From Streptomyces flavochromogenes (GTDB lineage Bacteria > Actinomycetota > Actinomycetes > Streptomycetales > Streptomycetaceae), in assembly GCF_000717595.1 (NCBI RefSeq), contig NZ_JNZO01000040.1:1-64000 (forward strand): DNA of 64,000 bases, read 5' to 3'. Shown one piece after another: positions 57,876 through 64,000 of the stretch. The notes under the pieces were generated by a model. It was not told the DNA's origin, searched no databases, and saw only the letters and a list, made by a program, of their open reading frames with translations. Numbering within the stretch: position 1 is the stretch's first letter; every line of letters starts with the position of its first letter. The translations under genes and the position numbers were made by a program.

Positions 57876-60464
57876 CTACCTCCGCATGACGACCGGCTCG
57901 TGGCGGCGCAGCAGCCGCGCCACGACCAGGCCGATGACGAGACAGAGCACCACCAACATGCCCATGTCGAACAGCCAGGCCGCCGCCGTGTGGTCCATCA
58001 GCGGATCCGCCGTCTTGTCGCTCGGCGAGACCGTCCCGATGTCGACCGTGGCGCCCATCGCCGCGAACGCCCACCGCGACGGCACCAGCCACGCCAGCTG
58101 CTCCAGGACGGGAGTCCCCCGTACGGTCAGGAGCGCCCCGCAGAACACCACCTGCACGATCGCGAGGAGGACGAGCAGCGGCATCGTCACCTCCTCCTTG
58201 CGGACCAGGGCGGAGACGAGCAGGCCGAGCATCATCGCCGTGAACGAGAGCAGCGCGACGGCGAGGGTGATCTCCACGAGCGGCGGCATCAGGACACCCT
58301 TGCCGTCGGGCACGTTCAGCGGGACGCCGATCAGGGCCACCAGGGTCAGGACGACCGCCTGGACGACCGTGATCGCACCGAGCACGACGATCTTGGAGGC
58401 GAGGTATGCCGAGCGTGAGAGGCCGACGGCTCTCTCGCGCCGGTAGATCGTGCGTTCCTTGACCAGTTCACGGACGGCGTTCGCCGCACCGGTGAGCACG
58501 CCGCCCACACAGAGGATGAGCAGGACGTTCAGCGTCGACTCCTGGTTGAAGCCGCCCTCGGACAGGGCCCGGGCCATCGCGCCCATCACGAACGGCAGCG
58601 CGATCATGATGGCCAGGAACGTGCGGTCGGCGGAGAGCGCGGCGGCGTACCGTCGGACGAGCGTCCGCAGCTGGGAGCCCCAGCTCTGCGCCTTCGGCGG
58701 CGGGGCGGGTTCCCGCTCCACCGGGGAGGCCCCCGGCACGGGGACGTTCGGGCGGGCCGTCGCGTCGTCGACGTACCGGCGGTGGAAGCGGGAGGACCGG
58801 TACAGCCCGGCCCAGTCGCGCTCCCGGTCGTTCTCGAAGGCCTCGAAGGCCTCCGGCCACTCGCCGAAACCGAAGAAGCCGAGGGACTCGGCGGGCGGCC
58901 CGTAGTAGGCGACCCGGCCGCCCGGCGCGAGGACGAGCAGCCGGTCGCACACGTCCAGGCTGAGCACGCTGTGCGTGACGACGACGACCGTGCGGCCGTC
59001 GTCGGCGAGCCCGCGCAGCATGTGCATCACCGACCGGTCCATGCCCGGGTCGAGGCCGGACGTCGGCTCGTCGAGGAAGAGCAGCGAGGGTTTGGTGAGC
59101 AGTTCGAGAGCGACGCTCACCCGCTTGCGCTGGCCGCCGGAGAGGCTGTGGATCGGCTGCTGCGCGCGCTCCACGAGCCCCAGCTCCTGGATCACCTCGT
59201 CCACCCGGGCCCGCCGCTCGTCGGGTTCGGTGTCCTCGGGGAAGCGAAGCTCGGCGGCGTACCCGAGGGCCCGGCGCACGGTCAGCTGGAGGTGCAGGAT
59301 GTCGTCCTGCGGGACGAGCCCGATGCGCTGCCGGAGCTCGGCGTAGTCCCGGTACAGGTCACGGCCGTCGTAGAGCACCGTGCCCCGGTCGGCGGGGCGC
59401 TGCCCGGTGAGCGCGCCCAGGAGCGTCGACTTCCCCGCGCCGGACGGTCCGACGACCCCGAGCAGGCACTTCTCGCCCACGGGGAACGACACCTCGTCGA
59501 GCAGGGTCTTGCGGCCGTGGTCGACGGTGACGGCGAGCGACTGGACGTCGAGGGAGACCTCGCCGGTGTCGGTGAACTCGACGAGCTGCCCGCCGATGAG
59601 ACAGAACGCGCAGTGACCGACACCGACGATGTCGTCCGGCGTCACGCGGGCGTCGACGACGGGGGCGCCGTTGAGGTAGGTGCCGTTGTGACTGCCCAGG
59701 TCATGGATCCAGTACGTGCCGTCGGGATGGGCGCGCAGCTCGGCGTGGCGTCGGGAGACGACGAGATCGGGGACGACGACGTCGTTGTCGGGGGCACGGC
59801 CGATCCGGATGCTGTGGGCGGGCAACGGCCGTACGGACGTCGGCTGCCGGAAGGTACCGGTGGCGGCGGGGTGCGAGACGGAGGGGGGCCGGGGCGGCGG
59901 CGCGTTCTGCGGGGTGACGAGGCCGGGGGGCACGGGGGAGGCCGCCGGGGCCGCGGCCTCGGCGGGTGCGGGGGTCCGGTCGGGTGCCGGTGCCGGTGGA
60001 GCGGGCCGGGGGGCCGGGTGGGCGGCCGGAGCCGGTTCGGGATGGGGCGGGGCTTCCGGCTGGGCTTCAGCCTGCGCTCCCGGTTGTTCCGGTCGTGCTT
60101 CGGGCTGCGCCGCCGGCATCGCCTCCGGGGCGGCGGGGGCCGCTCCCGACGACAGCACCGCACGGGGGCCGTCCTCCGGATGGCCGAACCGCACGACCGT
60201 CCCGGGGCCCACCTCCCGCGGCCCGGCCACTCGCAGACCGTCCGTGAAGGTGCCGTTCGTGCTGTTCTCGTCCGCGAGGGTCCAGTGGCCGGCGGCGGCG
60301 CTGAGCACCGCGTGATGCCAGGACGCGCGCGCGTCGGCGAGCACGATGTCGCTGGTGGGGTCGCGCCCGATGCGATAGACACGGCTCGGAGTCATCCGGG
60401 TCGCGTCCCCGTCGATCACGAGGACCAGATCGGGCGCCGAAGGCGCTACGGGCCGCTCTCCCAT
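57876..60464 (-). CDS. FHA-FHA-ABC exporter (Rv1747-like)
   Basis: 862 residues. FHA1 is at about 28-80 (YRIGRDPTSD, ASWHHAVLS, NSTNGTF) and FHA2 at about 219-268 (IRIGRAPDND, VSRRHAELR, SHNGTYLNG). Both keep the S/R-H and N-G-T phosphothreonine-binding residues. A Pro/Ala/Gln linker separates them. The ABC ATPase has Walker A GPSGAGKST at 339-347, signature LSGGQRKRVS at 441-450 and Walker B LLFLDEPTSG at 461-470. Six membrane spans follow from about 610. The layout equals mycobacterial Rv1747, which is phosphorylated by PknF and exports a glycolipid. Substrate here unknown. Confidence 0.93.
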   Translation of the reverse strand: MGERPVAPSAPDLVLVIDGDATRMTPSRVYRIGRDPTSDIVLADARASWHHAVLSAAAGHWTLADENSTNGTFTDGLRVAGPREVGPGTVVRFGHPEDGPRAVLSSGAAPAAPEAMPAAQPEARPEQPGAQAEAQPEAPPHPEPAPAAHPAPRPAPPAPAPDRTPAPAEAAAPAASPVPPGLVTPQNAPPPRPPSVSHPAATGTFRQPTSVRPLPAHSIRIGRAPDNDVVVPDLVVSRRHAELRAHPDGTYWIHDLGSHNGTYLNGAPVVDARVTPDDIVGVGHCAFCLIGGQLVEFTDTGEVSLDVQSLAVTVDHGRKTLLDEVSFPVGEKCLLGVVGPSGAGKSTLLGALTGQRPADRGTVLYDGRDLYRDYAELRQRIGLVPQDDILHLQLTVRRALGYAAELRFPEDTEPDERRARVDEVIQELGLVERAQQPIHSLSGGQRKRVSVALELLTKPSLLFLDEPTSGLDPGMDRSVMHMLRGLADDGRTVVVVTHSVLSLDVCDRLLVLAPGGRVAYYGPPAESLGFFGFGEWPEAFEAFENDRERDWAGLYRSSRFHRRYVDDATARPNVPVPGASPVEREPAPPPKAQSWGSQLRTLVRRYAAALSADRTFLAIMIALPFVMGAMARALSEGGFNQESTLNVLLILCVGGVLTGAANAVRELVKERTIYRRERAVGLSRSAYLASKIVVLGAITVVQAVVLTLVALIGVPLNVPDGKGVLMPPLVEITLAVALLSFTAMMLGLLVSALVRKEEVTMPLLVLLAIVQVVFCGALLTVRGTPVLEQLAWLVPSRWAFAAMGATVDIGTVSPSDKTADPLMDHTAAAWLFDMGMLVVLCLVIGLVVARLLRRHEPVVMRR

Positions 60465-61234
60465 GCGTGAATATTATCCGCCGGTGGTCATCCCTGCCCG
60501 GGATGAGGCCGCCGGTAGGGTGGGCGTCCGCCGCGGACGCGGCCCAGGACGAAGGAGGAGGCACCCGTGCCGAAAGGTGTCACCAGGCGGCGGCCCCGTA
60601 CCCGCGCGGCATTGCTGAAGGCCGCCCTGGAGACCTTCGCCGAGCACGGCTTCCACGCGACGACGATCGAGCAGATCTGTGAGCGCGCCGGCTACACGCG
60701 GGGCGCGTACTACTCGAACTTCGCCAGCAAGGAAGAGCTCTTCCTCGCCCTCTTCGACGAGCACAGCGACCGGACCGTGCGACGGCTCGCCGAGTCGATC
60801 GACGCGCTGACCGCCGAGGAGTACACCCTGGCCCGGCTCGCGGAGCTCGCCGCCCGGGTCGAACCGGACGAGCGGGACTGGTACCTCGTCACCACCGAGT
60901 TCACCCTGCACGCCATCCGGGACCCGCAGGCCGCCTGGGTGCTCGCGCGCCACGACGCACGGCTGCGGGCCGAGATCGCCCGCGGGCTCACCCTCGTCCT
61001 GCGCCGGGCCGGGCGCGAACTGACCGTGGACGCCGACCGGTTCGCACGCCTTCTCATCGCCCTGCGCGAGGGGGGACTCGCGCAGAGCTACGTGGAGCCG
61101 GCGGAGCTGCCGCCCGGCAGCCTGGAGCGACAGTTCCTCGCCCCGCTCCTGGAGGTGTCGACGCGGGAGATCCCCGGCGCCGCCACCGGCGCCGGCATCG
61201 ACACCGGCATCGACAACGGGCCAGAGGACGAGGG

Positions 61235-62041
<807 letters not shown>

Positions 62042-62195
62042 GACGGCTCCTCGGTGAGCGGTGGGGCACGGGCGGGCGAGGGTGGGGCACGGGCGGGCCC
62101 GGCGCGGCAAAAGATACAGAGATGTATCCGATACGACAACGGATCACGCGTCCAGGTGCGCATCGAGCAACGCTGCGCCGTGGTGCGTCGGCCGG

Positions 62196-63029
62196 TCAGG
62201 CGGCGGGTGCGCCGAAGCGGGCCAGGTAGTGCCAGACCTTCTTCACGTCCTGCGGGTCGTACCGCCCCGAACCCGCCGCCTCCTGCACGATCCGGGGATC
62301 GAGCCGGCCGTCGACCGCGATCCGGGCGCCGAGCTCCACGTACTCCTGCCCCCGGAAGCCGGGATGCCGGCGCAGTTCGTCGACGGACAGGCGGAATCCG
62401 TCGTGCCACTCCACCGGGCACGGCAGGCGCCGGGCCGCCGCCTCCACCTCCGTGTCCCGGTGGCTCGGGTCCAGGACCAGTGCCTCCACGTCGCGCGCGA
62501 GGTGGACCGGGCCGTGGATCTGCGCCTCGATGTAGTCGTCGAGCAGGTCCTTGTCGTCGCTCTCGGCGAGCGCGATCAGGCCCATCCGGGCCGCGACGCC
62601 GAAGTCGGTGGGCTCCAGGAAACTGTCCGGATAGCAGAAGGTCGCCCGGTCCACGGCGGCGGCCGTCAGTCGCAGATGGGCGGAGCCGAAGCGGGGTGCG
62701 GCGCCGAACGGGCGGCGGCGGAAGTCGAGGGCGCCGTAGACCGGCCGCGCGTCCGCCGGGGCCTCGTCGTACGTCCCTCCGAAGATGCGGCTCTCCCAGC
62801 GCCAGCGGTCGCCGCCCGGACGGGCGGTGAGGCCGCCGTTGCTGGTTCCGGTGACGAACTGGGGGCGGTAGACCCCGTCGTCGGCCAGCCGGCCGAGGAA
62901 ATGGGGGTGGAAGTTGAGGGTGACCCGCAGGGCGGGGTCGATCGGCTCGCCGGTGGAACGGGCCGCCACATGGGCGAGGGCGCGCCGTGCGTGTGCGTGG
63001 GTGTGCGCTGCGGCGTGGATCCGTGTCAT
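62196..63029 (-). CDS. DUF3626 family protein
   Basis: 277 residues. VTLNFHPHFLGRLADDGVYRPQFVTGTSNGG, then WRWESRIFGGTYDEAPADARPVYGALDFRRRPFGAAPRFGSAHLRL, RATFCYPDS and EAQIHGPVHLARDVEALVLDPSHR are the conserved blocks of DUF3626, a streptomycete/pseudomonad family with no proven role. The strongly conserved R-P-x-Y-G and R-F-G-x-x-H-L could be an enzyme active site. It stands alone between the aldolase and ThuA genes on the minus strand. Confidence 0.85.
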   Translation of the reverse strand: MTRIHAAAHTHAHARRALAHVAARSTGEPIDPALRVTLNFHPHFLGRLADDGVYRPQFVTGTSNGGLTARPGGDRWRWESRIFGGTYDEAPADARPVYGALDFRRRPFGAAPRFGSAHLRLTAAAVDRATFCYPDSFLEPTDFGVAARMGLIALAESDDKDLLDDYIEAQIHGPVHLARDVEALVLDPSHRDTEVEAAARRLPCPVEWHDGFRLSVDELRRHPGFRGQEYVELGARIAVDGRLDPRIVQEAAGSGRYDPQDVKKVWHYLARFGAPAA

Positions 63030-63152
63030 CGGGGCAGTGTGGCGGAGGGCCGAGGGTTGCGGCCCGGGGTTTTCGGTGGCTACGGTCGACCCTCGTAGAG
63101 AAAGCGCTTACCCCCTTCCCTTGTCCGCTGCCCCGTCCCCTGGAGTCTCCGC

Positions 63153-63911
63153 GTGCCCCCTCAGGACGTCCTGATCTACACCCGCACCACGGGCTACCGC
63201 CACGACTCGATCCCCGACGGGGCCGCCGCGCTCGCGGAGCTGGCGCACGACCTCGGGCGGAAGGCCGAGGTGACCGAGGACCCGGAGGTCTTCACGCCCG
63301 GGCGCCTGGCCGAGTGCGCCGTCGTCGTCCTGCTGTCCACGACCGGGAACGTCCTGACCCCCGGGGGACGCGCCGCCCTTGAGGCGTACCTCAGGGGCGG
63401 CGGCGCCCTTCTCGCCGTCCACGCGGCGGCCAACGCCGAGCCCGACTGGCCCTTCTACGGCGAACTGCTCGGCACCCGTTTCGACGGCCACCCCGAGATA
63501 CAGCCCGGCATCGTCCTCGTCGACGACCGCGACCACCCCGCGACGGCCCCGCTGCCGGCCCGCTGGGCCTGGACCGACGAGTGGTACAACTTCACGTCCG
63601 ACCCGCGGGGCAGCGCGAAGCCCGGGGACGGCACGGCGTCCGGGGGCGGCGCGCAGTCCGGGGGCGGAAGGAAGCCTGGGAACAGCACGGAGTCGAGGGA
63701 CGCCCCGGCGTCCGGGGTACGGATCCTCGCCCGGGCCGACGAGACCTCGTACCGGGGCGGTACCCACGGTGACGACCACCCGCTGGTCTGGTGCCGGGAG
63801 ATCGACGGCGGGCGGGTGTTCTTCACCGCGCTCGGCCACGCCTCGGAGACGTACCGCGACCCCGTCTTCCGCGCCCACCTCTCCGGCGCCCTGACCTGGC
63901 TCACCGCCTAG
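63153..63911 (+). CDS. ThuA-like domain protein
   Basis: 252 residues from GTG 63153. DVLIYTRTTGYRHDSIPDGAAALAELA, VVVLLSTTGNVLTPGGRAALEAYLRGGGALLAVHAAANAE and DWPFYGELLGTRFDGHPEI carry the ThuA glutamine-amidotransferase-like fold; the typical Cys nucleophile is absent, as usual in the family. Residues about 150-187 are a Gly/Ser/Lys-rich insertion (GSAKPGDGTASGGG...) splitting the region before RILARADETSYRG and DHPLVWCREIDGGRVFFTALGH. ThuA proteins act in sugar (trehalose, 3-keto-glycoside) metabolism. The insert may be a recent repeat expansion. Confidence 0.85.
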   Translation: MPPQDVLIYTRTTGYRHDSIPDGAAALAELAHDLGRKAEVTEDPEVFTPGRLAECAVVVLLSTTGNVLTPGGRAALEAYLRGGGALLAVHAAANAEPDWPFYGELLGTRFDGHPEIQPGIVLVDDRDHPATAPLPARWAWTDEWYNFTSDPRGSAKPGDGTASGGGAQSGGGRKPGNSTESRDAPASGVRILARADETSYRGGTHGDDHPLVWCREIDGGRVFFTALGHASETYRDPVFRAHLSGALTWLTA

Positions 63912-64000
63912 AGATCGTCCGCCGGCCACGTTTCCCGAGGTCGCCGCCGCTTTCGGGTCACCCCACCGCTCCGCCCCTGTTGCGCCGAGCCGCGCTTAGC
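63912..64000. other. Right window edge, no feature recognised
   Basis: Eighty-nine bases follow the ThuA stop with no ORF, hairpin or repeat that I can support. Confidence 0.5.

Overview
The window is very GC-rich DNA whose third codon positions are almost all G or C. It reads as a Streptomyces chromosome. Supporting features are snapalysin, a SAV_915-like protein, a streptophobe-like membrane protein, a DUF6777-like protein, GTG starts, ATGA/GTGA stop-start overlaps and many one-component regulators. The left edge cuts an RHS toxin gene. I saw no tRNA, rRNA, CRISPR array, transposase or integrase.

Layout. 0-2.5 kb: the 3' end of an RHS polymorphic toxin, a 61-residue membrane protein behind it, a 7-bp tandem repeat and a frameshifted XRE-type gene. 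2.7-5.5 kb: two overlapping, probably paralogous Fe(II)/2-oxoglutarate oxygenases of unknown substrate, then snapalysin. 5.7-9.75 kb: a stress/envelope block (PRC-barrel, YihY/BrkB, DUF6131-like peptide, anchored unknown protein, STAS, hemerythrin) with a SigB-like promoter and a 34-bp hairpin repeat. 9.9-14.7 kb: PrpE-like acyl-CoA synthetase, ComB-like phosphatase, cold-shock protein, TauE/SafE permease, DUF1801. 14.7-17.3 kb: an ArsR sensor divergent from a P1B-4 metal-efflux ATPase. 17.3-29.5 kb: LysR and DJ-1 genes, an AraC fragment, SAV_915/LysA, a DinB/MDMPI-like protein, DUF1876, CBS-BON, a secreted propeller, a secreted metal-dependent hydrolase with an F5/8C domain, TetR, a DEDDh exonuclease and a VOC protein.

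29.5-36.75 kb is an accessory island. Its edges carry a 19-bp direct repeat (one mismatch), and outside these lie a 78-bp fragment (74/78 identical) and the intact GntR 3' end it duplicates. Inside are a 413-residue protein of unknown function, a membrane-anchored DUF4352-like protein, a CoiA-like putative nuclease with three copies of a domain I do not recognise, a frameshifted collagen-like gene, and a convergent N6-methylase fused to an HsdS-like tail with EPPV in place of NPPY. This is my leading candidate for an undescribed DNA-processing or defence cassette.

36.75-40.05 kb: GntR, CaiB/BaiF CoA-transferase and a glutaryl-CoA-dehydrogenase-like enzyme, with a palindromic operator between the divergent catabolic genes. 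40.2-49.9 kb: FBP-type zinc protein, MocR regulator, universal stress protein, several membrane or lipoproteins, RidA and a WYL regulator. 50.1-53.7 kb: a three-part wall-hydrolase-like protein with no signal peptide and a DasR-like upstream site, followed by a membrane protein and a Tat-exported protein. 53.8-56 kb: a HEAT-like protein and a small membrane protein. 56.1-60.5 kb: a tight operon of FHA-FHA-ABC exporter, an SH3b protein with repeated P-T-Q-x-V motifs and a Ser/Thr kinase, resembling the mycobacterial Rv1747/PknF pair. 60.5-63.9 kb: TetR, class II aldolase, DUF3626 and ThuA-like proteins.

Assignments come from reading translations and motifs by eye; no database search was run.
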